This document shows positions 53,729-64,000 of a stretch of DNA of 64,000 nt, piece after piece. Position 1 is the stretch's first letter; each line of letters begins with the position of its first letter. The stretch comes from Ramazzottius varieornatus (lineage: Eukaryota > Tardigrada > Eutardigrada > Parachela > Ramazzottiidae): positions 212,079-276,078 of the forward strand of contig BDGG01000021.1 of NCBI GenBank assembly GCA_001949185.1, given 5' to 3'. A program made the position numbers and the translations under genes. The notes beneath the pieces were generated by a model that had not been told where the DNA came from, searched no databases, and saw only the letters and a list, made by a program, of their open reading frames with translations.

Positions 53729-56143
53729 ATGTTGTTATCACGATCCCCCTTTCCTGCGCTCTGCTTCCTGAATGTCTTCCTTGTTGCATGCAAGGCCAGT
53801 GTATCCAGTCGGACAGCAAGCCAGTCTGCCAGCCAAGAGAAGGCACAGGTATCGGCAGGCATGCAGTTGGACAATAAGCCGGTGGCCGTTTCTGACGAGT
53901 TGATGTACAAGTCCGGTACTGATGAGCGCCTGGCCGCTGCCGAGAAGGCCTTTGGTGGAGGGCACAAGTACGGCAGTAAGGAAGAAGAGCTGAAGGACAT
54001 CTATCAGTTCAACACTTTCTACAACCCCAAGAAATGGCAACAGATGCTTGAGGACTCGGATTACGAGGAACTGGACCAGGAAATGCGTAAGATCAAATCA
54101 GCTAGATGGCAGGATAACCAGAAGGAGGAGGAGGACGAACTGGACGTGGACGAGGAAGCGGATGTCATGAGTGGAGAATTTGACGACGACGACGACTATG
54201 TGGCAATGGAAGTGGCCGCCGCTAAGGTACAGTTGGATGAGCAGTCAGCGGAAAGTGTGCGGGTGAATAAAGAGCAAATGGCTGAGGAAGAGGAAGCTGC
54301 TTCCAATGATGACGAAAAGTCGGCAGAGACGGCGGACAAGCTGGCTCGCTGGATGGATATTGTGGCTGGCGGGCCAGACTTTACTGGGCAGGAAGAAGGC
54401 GACAAGGATCAGAAGGCAGCCACCTTCGATTTGTACACCATGTTCTCCTCCCATTGGCCGCCAAAGAAAGAGGCTGTTGTCGAAGGAGAGACTAAAGAGG
54501 TGGACTTGCTTGATATGGACGATGACCGTCTGCACGAGGAAAACGTTCGACGAAAACGGTCCTATCAGACTTTTGACGATGATTACAGCAGCGCTGTGGT
54601 GGTAAGCCTACTGCGCCTTTTTCCTTCGGGGACCTTTTTTATGGATAATATTACTGATGTGACAACATTGTCTGATCTTTCAGTTTAACAACGACGGGGA
54701 AGATCAGGATAGAGGGAAATGGAAGGGCAATGATAAGGAAGAAAATAGGCAGCTGGAGGATGATGAGGAGCTGATTGAAAATGAGGAGACCTTTGACGAA
54801 GACGATTACGCTACTTGGGACGAGAAGGAGAAGGAGGAGAAGAGGCAAAGAGCTGACATTGTCGAAGAAGAGGACGCCAATGTCCAGCAGCTCGATGATG
54901 CTACCCTAGCTCTGGATAAAGCCGCCAAGAAAGAGATCGACAGGGAGTACGATGACGTCCAGCACAAAGAAGACCGGCACCAGGCTCAGCCTGAAATCGT
55001 CCATCACCGTCGGAAGGACAAGACTAGAAAGTACAGAACCAAGGTCAGATAGGCCTGATTTGCAGTAAAGACTATCAAATGTGAAGTGAATTGATTGTGG
55101 ATCTAGGTCAAGGATAGAAAAGGGCGGAAGCGTGTCAAGAATAGTGGCCTGCGGAATGTGCGGCAGCGTTTTGAAGTCAAGAATGCCGATGATGATACCA
55201 GCAGCCGAGTTGACCTTGGTCGTCGACGTAAAGACCAGCGGATGGACGCTGCCCCTTCTCACCACCGACTTGGTAAGCCTTGGCACCGTCACAAGCACTC
55301 CTTTGACCAAGAAGACGATGGATGGCGTGGCCAGCGGACGGTGGCCCTCTCCCTGGGCCACCACAAGCAGCCAAGGCGCCCATATCCCCCCACTCGCTCA
55401 CGCAGACGGGTAAGAGCTCACTATGTTGAGCCGCTTAGTTTTATTGCTATACTCTGTGCTTTTCAGCAGAGGTATGGAGAGGAGCGTTATGACGATGACG
55501 ATGGGGACGACATGGAAAGGGATGACTGGCGCTCGCGGCGAACTCTGCGCCCTTCACGCGCCTCTATCAAAGAGACCAAGGAGATGTTAGCCGTTCGCCA
55601 TCGAGGACAACAGCGAACCCCGCAGGGCAGCTCCCATGTGGTCAAGCGACGGCGGGACACTTGGAAGCAACTTGGCTCGGACGTCGAGCAGCACGAGTTT
55701 TCCTGGCACGACCTGCTGCAGTATGATCAGCAGTTGGCCAGAAGGCGACATCTGCAGGCCGATGACGCCTATGAGGTACAGGCCACGCATACCTTCGTCC
55801 ACAGCCTGTCACTATGTATAAAGTTTATTTGGTTAACCTGCAGATGGATGTGGGGGACGGAAGTATAGCATCGCGTTATGCTGATGTCTGTAAGAAAGTG
55901 CGTGAGGAGTTTCGGGAGGCGCGATCTAGAGGTGCCGACGGCCAGGCGCATCCGGGCATCACGTTTTCGGGGGCCTTCAAGAAGGGCCAAGGCGAGTGCG
56001 ACATTTTCTGTGAGCGAACCGAAGGTGCCAACAGCGCCTATGTCCTCTTCCACCTCAAGGACTGGCCATGCGGAGCCGACAAGAAAGGTCGTTGCAGCCT
56101 GGACGGCAAATGCCAAGAAACCTCCAGGGAGAAGCACCGCTAG
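53729..56143 (+). CDS. Unknown, putatively secreted, highly charged protein
   Basis: Five exons, 53729-54601, 54684-55043, 55107-55409, 55467-55775 and 55844-56143, all with phase-0 junctions, give 714 aa. The start MLLSRSPFPALCFLNVFLVACKA looks like a signal peptide. Residues about 100-240 are strongly acidic (EEDELDVDEEADV, EFDDDDDYVA). The middle alternates acidic and basic runs with dibasic sites (HHRRKDKTRKYR, RKGRKRVK, RRKDQR). The last exon is compact and has six cysteines (GECDIFCERTEG, DWPCGADKKGRCSLDGKC), suggesting disulfides. No family recognised; a processed extracellular or matrix protein is possible. After the TAG at 56141-56143 the same frame stays open to 56383. Confidence 0.6.
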
Positions 56144-57567
56144 TTACGAGACATTTCCCTGTGCTGTCAGCCCTTACAGGCTCAGCCTCCCACCATTATG
56201 ATCGCCAGTTCTCCACAAGTCTGCCTACGGTATACCCCACTCAAGGACGTGCCATACATGGCCTACCGCAATCTTCGTCCCGCTCCTACCGACACCACCG
56301 AAGAAAGCTTAGCTGATGTCCGCTCTTCCCTCAAGCTGGCAAGGATAGACTTCTCCCGGGTCGAATACCGTGACCTAGCGTAAGCGCACTATATGTGGTT
56401 GGTTTCGGTCGTATATCGTGTCCAATAATACCAGTTTCCACCTGCTGTTTTTGGGGTAATAACTTCCCGGTGGAACGCCGCCTTGGTCCTGGCGTCACGT
56501 TAACCTCTTCCGAACTTCTGTTGCTAGTTTAGCCATTTTGTTTTGGTTTTTCAGCATACTGCTTTCAGATCGTCCTTCTTCTTTCTGCGGCTACTATGAT
56601 CTTGCTATACGTTTTACTTGACCTTCCTGTTGACTGTCTCCCAGCTCATTCTTAATATGTGCACGTTTTACCCGAAAGATTGATAAAGTGATGACAAAGA
56701 AATTAACACAACAAAGTATTACAGCATTTTCTCTTAAATGAAGATGAATCTGACAAGGAAGATAAGAGGACAGTTGAACTTAAATGTCAAGAAAGCGGAG
56801 GGTCAAAAGTAAAATCAAATGAATGAGAACAGGTGAAGAAGTTAATAGAAGACGATGTGAAGGAGGGATCTTATGGCTGCAGCCAGCGAACCCTCCGCAA
56901 AAACTGGAGAAAGAGGGCAGAAAATGTTCAAATTGAATTAGCAAAGATAAAAGGTTGAAAATGGTGGGGATTGAGCCAGTCTTTTCAGAGGAGCAGCAGT
57001 CGAGTGTGGCTTGGCAGAACCGTTAGATAAGCCGATAGAAAAGGGACAGATTGAAGTGGCCAACTGATCATCAACATCCAGAAAGTCTATGCAGAATAAT
57101 AAACAGTCTATTCTTCCGTCTATACAGCCTAGACTTTGGTCACCGAAAACGTTTCCTTGCAAAAGAAGAGCAAATATATATTTATATATATAGAAGATAG
57201 TCTCTCTGTATGTAATGCTTGTCTTTCTTTCATCTCTTGTCTCTTGTCACCGGTTGGCGTGGAGGAAGTGCATGTTAAAGGGACGGACAAGGCCCTAGCA
57301 GGCTTGTTGCAGACAGAGGCGGAAATGGACTGGCGGCGGGCTTCCAGCAACAACAAGAGGAGGCACTGTAGGTGAGGGGCGAAAGAAGGAGAGAGGTGAC
57401 AAGTACAAGGACAGGACAGAACAAAAGCATAGAAACTCTTTGTAACAACAGGGCTGAGAGAGAGAGGTAGAAAGGCTGTCTTCCTTTCCTGCCTTCTCTC
57501 CCTATATGACGGCGTGGGTTTGGCACTTTGTCTGCAGTGGATGGGGCGATGAGGGCGGTGGACGGGG
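56144..57567. other. Convergent 3' region, AT- and purine-rich
   Basis: Contains the open frame extension 56144-56383 noted above, then untranslated or intergenic sequence with a purine-rich stretch at 56690-56940. No other gene supported. Confidence 0.4.
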
Positions 57568-58795
57568 TCAGGAGGATTGCTGCTGCTGTTGTGTCAGGCT
57601 GACCTGCGATATCTGTCGAGGGGGCTGGCGAAAGTTGCCAAAGGAGGCGCTGGTCTGCGTAATGTGGAACTGGCGCAGGGCCTGACAAACGTCCATCGTC
57701 TTGCTCAGCTTCTCCAGAAAGGGAATGAGGTCCAGCAGTTCCCGATCGTTGGGGTCGTCAAACCACGAGGCCACCGGCACCTACCAACAGAGACTAGCCT
57801 TGCATGCTGGAGGGGCGCTTAAGTTAGGGCGGATGGACTTACGGCGTGTTCGGGATGGAAAATGTAGGAGGCAGGTGAGTTATCAACAATAACAACATTG
57901 CTCAGCTCCCGACCCAGCCGACTAAGGTCCTGTCCACAGACAAGAAATATGACAAGTTACAGTTGAGGCAGCTGACAGAAGAAGGAGGGAGGGGCGGCTG
58001 CTGCTGCTGGCACATCCCCTTATTTACCTTGACGTAGTTGCCTCTGTAGAAGACGCAGGATTCGCGGAATAGTCGGGCACGAAAGACTCCCCATTTGTCC
58101 AGCAGATCGGCCACCGGATCGGCATACTACATAAGAAAGCAAGCCACACATCCATTAGCCATATATGCTCACCATCACATCTCACATCATAATTATGACG
58201 TTAAAAAGGAGGGGAGCGCATTGGTGGCTGACCTTGGCCAAGCTGGCGGTGAAGAGGACGCACTCGAAGCACTGGCCCACCTTCTGCAGGAATTCGTCAA
58301 CGTGAGGGCGCTTGCAGACGTAGACTTGATGGATGATACCATCAATTTCTACAGGCACTATGAAGTCGGCATTGGCAATGGGCTACACATCAGCCAGAGA
58401 CAATTAAGAATGCAATTAAGGCCATGACCAATATTGATGTCAGAAGATTGAGGCAACCTTGAAAGAGCTGTGAACGAGCGTTTCGTCCAGGTCAATGACG
58501 ATGCATTTACGATGGGCATCGGAGGAGCGAATGGGTGGAAGGAGGCTAACGATGGTCTGTAAATGAAGAAGGAGCAGTGGGTCATGTGAGGGGACAGCCT
58601 AATTGAAGAGTGTATAGCTGACCTTGTCGGGGGTGGCTACAGCAGCGTTGTTGGCGGCGCTGTTCCTGTGGCCTTTGTAGAGGTGGTTGGGGTGGGGGCC
58701 GCGTGTCGACCTGATGCAGCAGAGGATGGACTGCAGGATGCGACGGTTGGCCGTCGCCGTCTTGGACTTGATGTTGTGCGGCGTGATGGAGACAC
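57568..58795 (-). CDS. CTDSP: CTD small phosphatase (SCP/CTDSP type)
   Basis: HAD-family serine phosphatase acting on the RNA polymerase II C-terminal domain and other substrates. About six exons on the minus strand from 58795 to the stop at 57568; a further 5' exon with the start codon is likely upstream. Motifs in order: [11 protein letters not shown] (N-terminal palmitoylation-type cysteines, typical of this family), the catalytic [12 protein letters not shown] (nucleophile Asp codon 58491-58493), [62 protein letters not shown] and [18 protein letters not shown]. The DxDx(T/V) motif and motif IV aspartates are intact. A Gln-rich tail ([10 protein letters not shown]) ends the protein. Confidence 0.93.
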
Positions 58796-60245
58796 CTGCA
58801 ATGATGGAGACAGCCACATCAGCACACTGCTGCGCTAAAGCAGACCTGCATGTACATCCAGCCCTAGCTTCCTATAGACTGTCACCTCATTCAAAGACCA
58901 CCTACTGCTCTTACCCGCTCTTCGCATTGCTCCTATTTTGGCTTATATCTGGCGGCAGCAGCAGCAGCCATGCCCGCCTGACGACCCAACTCTGCAGCCA
59001 TCAACAGGGTCTCCATCTATAACCAGACCCCAATCCTTTTCCCATCATTGTGAAGAATCTTTGTACTGGACGGAGGAGTATACAGTATAAAAGCCTGCGG
59101 CAAAGAGCGGTAGCATTTGGCAAGTAAAGTCGCTACCTTCTAGCTTTCCTCATCTTGTATGGCCCTTCACGTCGATCCTTGACCATGGTTGCCTAATCTG
59201 GCTAGAAGAAAGGCCGGGGCTATAGGAGCTGGCATGGCTGTGAAGGTCGTTGGCTGTCTCTCAACTGGACAAGGACAAGGATGAAGGGTGGGACGAGGCG
59301 GACCGAGGTCGTCGGGCTGGGCTGGTCCAGGCCTTGCCCTTGTTACTTGTACCTTATGTCTAGTCTTGCCTAAGGTTGGCCCTTCCTTGATGCTGACGTT
59401 TGACGTTGGCCCAGTACAAAGTCAAGGATGGGCAGGCTGGAGGAGAGAAGCTAGGGGCTGTATATATGTCAAGTTGAGCAAGCGCCGCCTGTGTCAGGCT
59501 TCATCACTGTCAGCCGACATAGAAGAAGAGGCCTACAGTGGGGGGGGGGGGCAGTTAGGCCGGCAACAAGGAGCAAGTCAGTAGGAGCTAGGCTGCCTAA
59601 TTGTGAGGGCGCAAACGTCACCATGTAGTATGAGGCCCCATCTTGCCCTACTTTAGCACTACTATGCCCAATATCCCATAGCTCTTCCTTCTCCGCTTGC
59701 CACTCCCACCACTCTTCTTCCGCCTGGCCAAACATCCTGCGCCTCCATCGACAGCTTCCCCAGCAGCAGCTCGCCACCCTGGACCAGCAGCCAACTTTAC
59801 AGTGCAGGCCTGCATACTGCCCATACATTCATTTGTTGCAAATGCCTACCCATCACTAACCAACGTACTGCCAACATCCTCATTTCTTCCTCTACACGCA
59901 CCAAGAAAAGGTTTGGAATAGGCCATTGCGAAACAGCGGAACGGAAGTTCGTACGTATGTATGCCCCGTGACACCAATGCCCCTTTTTGACAATTTTCTA
60001 CGGTTAAGTTAACAATTTACCGTCTGTTGCAAACTTTCACTTCGAGCGTCTACTTCTCATGAGACCTTTCAGCTTCCTTCCCCTCTGTTGCAGCCCATGG
60101 CTCCCCGTGTCCAGCAAACCATTAAGGTCGCTGGAGGACCTTGAGTCGGCTGCTAATCAAGCGTAAGGCCTTATCCAGTCTTTTTCTGCCATCGGAGAAG
60201 AAATGCAACGTTGCGGCCGACGTTCCTACAGCAGTGCCAATACAG
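58796..60245. other. No gene recognised
   Basis: Probably contains the first exon of the phosphatase gene near 58850 or beyond. A poly-G run lies at 59541-59551. Short ORFs only. Confidence 0.35.
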
Positions 60246-60482
60246 TATAGAGAAGGCTCGGCGAAGCTAAAATAGGCCGTTTAGCCGCGGCTAAAGCAGC
60301 TAAAGTACTTTTAGCCACGGCTAGAATGTACTGTGCGTTCGAATGATTTATTGATGCCGAAACTATTTCAGCCGACTCAATATCAACAAATCAATCAAAC
60401 GCACAATACATTTTAGCCGCGGCTAAAATATTTTTAGCCACGGCTAAGAACGGCTTATTTTAGCTTCGCCGAGCCTTCTATA
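60246..60482. repeat. Foldback MITE, near-perfect palindrome
   Basis: Arms starting TATAGAGAAGGCTCGGCGAA at 60246 and ending with the complement at 60482 pair along about 105 bp each. Internal blocks GAAGCTAAAATA, TTTAGCCGCGGCTAAA, TTTAGCCACGGCTA and TGTGCGTT repeat in inverted order. The loop is small (about 25 bp). No coding potential. The TA at both outer edges would fit a TA target. Confidence 0.85.
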
Positions 60483-60507
60483 GCTGCCAGCACATGTTAT
60501 ACTGCCA

Positions 60508-60553
60508 ATCAAAGTGCAAAGCTAGCTTCAAAGTTGCTGAAGCTAGCTTTGCT
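60508..60553. repeat. Short perfect hairpin
   Basis: CAAAGCTAGCTTC and GAAGCTAGCTTTG form a 13 bp perfect stem with an 8-9 base loop, immediately followed by TTTAAAG. Not near a stop codon I can identify. Confidence 0.7.
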
Positions 60554-63365
60554 TTAAAGTAGCTGGTTCTTGTCAGAAGAGCTGCCTCCTTCCTAGTACC
60601 AACGATCAACGTCGATCGCCTTGCAAGAAAGCCTCGTGGCGCGTCATGGGCTTGTCAGTCACGCTCCATGCAAGCACATTCTATCGGCCCCAACATGCAC
60701 ATACACTTCTTTCTCCAGAAGAAGCTGCAAATTAGACGATCGACCGTCCCTCAATCTTGCCTATCCTACTGTACACACATATTATACGGACATGGCATTT
60801 CTGCCTAACCTTTTTCCAACGCCAACATTGGCCAGAAGGCGTCAAACGTCATAAGCGATAATGCCCGGGGCAAAAAGACAAGGAGGCAACTTGAACGCAA
60901 TGACACAAGGATCAACATCACCTCGAGAGCTGCATCCTCCCCCTTATAATATTCCCATTTGTCCTATTAACCTCACTCCATTCCACACATCCACCTTCCC
61001 TCGTTTGCACCTGCAACAAAAGACAGGACCAAAGATTGAGGAGGGTGAACTGACAGCCCAAGTCACCCTCCCTTCCTCAGCAAAATTGCGGAGGCCAAGG
61101 AGATGCAGACGACGCGCCATCACATGGAAGTCTGAGGGGAAATTGCGGGAGAGGAAAAGAGGGTCAAGGAACGGCAATGCGCAACTTGATGTGACAGCTA
61201 AGGCTTCCTGCCACTGTGCATCGAGTGGATGGGACATTGATACACGCCATCCGGGAATAGTCTTGTTCCTCTTTGCTTCCGTTACAGACTGGCAGCTGCC
61301 TGTTTTGTCTTTAACATAGGAGGCGCTTTATCGCTCCACGGCAGACGCGACACTTTGCATATCCCAACACTGCCATATGAACAAGATGCTGGCTTTCTCA
61401 CTGTCACAACAGGCATATTTCTTTCCTTCCACTGACATTGTCCTTTCACGTTCTATCAATATCCCATTTATCAGGTTGTTTAGATGGCAAGGTGTCAGTT
61501 GTAGCTGCTGAAGCAGCCTTCATTTTGAGGCTGAAAAAACAAGAGCTAGGGGGCGCCATAAGGCTGCCACTGTGTAGGTGCCAAAGAAGGCCAGTGTGGC
61601 CTTGCATAAGACGTGTGTTAAGTTAGCATGCTCGCCATAAGTAACAACATAAAACGACTTGTCGACTACGCAGCAAAGACTGTCGTCAATCTTTGACAAT
61701 CTGCCCGTGGACCGTGGTGCAAAGTACCGTCTTTTTACTGTCTTGCACGTGAATTCCAACAGATGAGAAATTATGTCATGTGTTGCGGGCTAGCTGCTCA
61801 TGCCTGACCATAAAGCCTATCCAGCCTCATTCCCCAAGCTACCACACACACACAAGCAAGCAACCCGTCCCTCCCGTCCTCCAGCCAACCCGTTTATCGG
61901 GTCCCCTCTTTTCTTGCCTGTCTGACAGGACGATCGAGCTACACTTCGACATGACGATTCCTGTCCTTCCTATTTAATCTCCACCAAGTCTTGTCCTGGG
62001 GAGATATCCGCCTTTTGTGAACATGTCCCCGGCCAAAGCTTGCTGCTCCTTCCTGCCCACCTACAACACATGACACAATAACAAAGCAGAAAGGCTAAAG
62101 ACTGCCAGACAAAGCCCTCTCCTCCTTGGTCCCTGGATTCACTGACGTCTCTCCTATTCTGCTGGGAGCAGCAACCTGGACTTGAACCTGCAAAGGTAGC
62201 AGAGGATTTTAATTACAGGCAAGGATGATGCCTGCCAAGTACCAACAAGCAACCGTCAAGGCCAGCTAGATGACACAAGTGAAGAGTCATCAACTCCAGC
62301 ATTTCCAACTGCAGCCTTCTCCTTCGGACCTTTTCCCTCACATCCATCCATCAACGCAGATAACAAGACAAATACTGCATCGGTTATTCATAGCGACACT
62401 CGACGCTTTCTCTAAAAATCTCAATATATACACATGGCCTCATGTTTACGGAACACGGCAGACGCCTCGACGAAGGATAAGTATATCGTCAAATAGGTGA
62501 TCCACCACGGACAAAAAGTGTCTCCTGAGAATAAACATGCCCACGCACTGCGCACTGCACGAAAAGACCACAACGTCTGCCCACTACGGTTTGACACCAC
62601 AAAAGACGCCACGGTGCTAACTGCGCATAATTGCCCATCCATGGCGCGCCATCAGAGTCAGACATGAACGCAGGTGCGCGCACTGGTGCATCAGCTGATT
62701 AACCCACTTGAACACCCGCATACACGGATACGCAACTTGAAGGGGACCAAGCTATTGCAAGAATGCATAAGTTAATGATACAGTGCAGGCCCTCACCGTT
62801 AACATCGACCACCGATCCCTGTCCATCCCGATGGACTTGAGTGATGATGGAGGTGGGTCCCTCGGCTTCGGACGGCATGTTGTGGCTGTGGGGGATGAGA
62901 GGGACCCAGACGCTGGAGGTGTTGCTAGCGTAATCCGGGGGAACCACCGATAACTGCACACTGCAACTCATTCGCCTTATTCCTCTCTTCCACCGGATTA
63001 ATCCATTACCAATCCACAAAATAATAGGCAGCTTCTATCCATCGATGGGGCCCGATATCCAACAGGTTCAGATGGTATAATCCAGCTGCGATAAATCATC
63101 CAGTGTTAGGGGAAAGCAACAGATGTGCCGTCAAACTGGCGACGTCCTTCTTGATTCCCTTCGTCGTGATATTCTCGAGTGGGCTACGGTACAAGGCTGG
63201 CTGCTGGCAAAGTCTGCAACACGAACAAGAACCAGTTAGGAGTTACGTATACCAGAACACGAGAACAAGACGAGCTTGCCTGCCTTCATAGCCATAATTT
63301 GATTGCTAGCTTGTTGCCTCGGCGGAAATCGTGTAACCTACGTACACGAATGAAAAACGCAGTGC
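60554..63365. other. No gene recognised
   Basis: Low coding density and no domain matches by eye. Long noncoding or intergenic sequence. Confidence 0.35.
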
Positions 63366-63760
63366 GCCACACTGATGTGCTGCTGAAGCGCGTCTGTCGG
63401 AGCATGGCAAGCCAAAACGCGCGAAATTAAAATGGTAGGCCATAAATTTACCGGAGTCAGGTCTCGAATATAGGAAACCTTGGCATCGAATCCCGGTAGA
63501 AGTGCATTTTCAAGTATTGAGCTAACAGGTGCAGTCAATCAACCGAAGTGGGGTTATGTTTCGTTTTCATATCCAAGCTGCGGTGGAGGTTGATTGAATG
63601 ATCCTACTTTTCGGTCAAATTGACAATCTTGTACGTCACAGAATGGTTACGTCATGACTAAAATCTGCCCCGCATATGCTTTGACGCATGACGTCAAGGA
63701 TACTTTACGGTGGCCTTTACTGTGTCCAGCAACGCGCGCTTTAGCAGCACATCAGTGGAA
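63366..63760. repeat. Inverted repeat with 22-bp arms
   Basis: CACTGATGTGCTGCTGAAGCGCG at about 63370-63393 is matched in reverse complement by CGCGCTTTAGCAGCACATCAGTG at about 63735-63757, one mismatch, separated by about 340 bp. Possible MITE ends. No target duplication verified. Confidence 0.55.
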
Positions 63761-64000
63761 GAAAATAACGTTCGTGTTAGCTCCGCCTTTCCACTTCCGG
63801 TCGAGATGGCGCCACTCACAGCACATGACTTGCACACGACGTTTGCTTCCATCTTCCATGCTTTCTTGAGTTGGCACACGATTAATCGGTTGGCACACTG
63901 TCGATCGGTATCCGGGTCTGCATAATAATCGTGGACAACGTCGCAAACATCTGAACATACTAGCGCCCACAAACGCAACAAGCTCGCAGAAAGTATTGTG
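63761..64000. other. No gene recognised at the right edge
   Basis: A minus-strand open frame covers most of it but has no recognisable domain; it may be part of a feature cut by the window end. Confidence 0.3.

Noticed and set aside
53738-54040. Minus-strand EGF-like pattern CCPTGYTGLACN
   Set aside because: Antisense to a well-supported plus-strand exon; no full set of six cysteines and no flanking EGF units.

Overview
The window is animal (metazoan) genomic DNA: intron-rich protein genes with GT-AG introns, standard genetic code, no operons, and animal-type genes (USP7, TUBGCP2, CDK5RAP1, BCCIP, extended synaptotagmin, NUDT21, a type II PKA regulatory subunit, TMEM184, a CTD small phosphatase). 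Most introns are about 60-90 bp and genes sit close together, which suggests a compact invertebrate genome. The phylum cannot be fixed from the sequence alone.

Layout: 1-9.5 kb is a transposon graveyard: a disabled DDE_3 (IS630/Tc1-like) transposase, a retroelement ORF1, a large foldback repeat, and a 3.7 kb hAT element with a decayed transposase. 10-33 kb is gene-dense: TUBGCP2 (+), an unknown histidine-rich gene (-), extended synaptotagmin (+), PKA-RII (-), NUDT21 (-), a polytopic RING-H2 protein (+) and USP7 (-). 33-38.5 kb is again repeat-rich: a hAT-type MITE, a dispersed 200 bp repeat and a second, deleted hAT element with a perfect 8 bp target-site duplication. 38.9-43.6 kb holds BCCIP (+) and CDK5RAP1 (-). 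A truncated non-LTR retrotransposon follows at 44-45 kb. 45.5-58.8 kb holds an ASXL-like DEUBAD protein (+), TMEM184 (-), an unknown putatively secreted highly charged protein (+) and a CTDSP-type phosphatase (-). 58.8-64 kb has no gene I can support, only foldback repeats.

Three things stand out. First, a short inverted-repeat element (core GTGGCGCAC ... GTGCGCCAC) occurs at least eight times, always inside introns of four different genes, nearly filling them; these are the long introns, so the elements behave like introners. Second, the PKA regulatory subunit is about 847 aa, twice the family length: four tandem paralogous exons and a QQKQPSIS-type repeat array lie between its RII-type docking domain and its cyclic-nucleotide domains, and its RII phospho-acceptor serine is replaced by glycine (RRQGV). 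Third, several large palindromic foldback repeats lie in introns and intergenic gaps. Twelve of the fourteen host genes form six convergent pairs.

Functionally the genes are unrelated housekeeping and regulatory loci: microtubule nucleation, ER-plasma membrane tethering, cAMP signalling, mRNA 3' end formation, deubiquitination, tRNA modification, chromatin. No operon or pathway cluster is evident.
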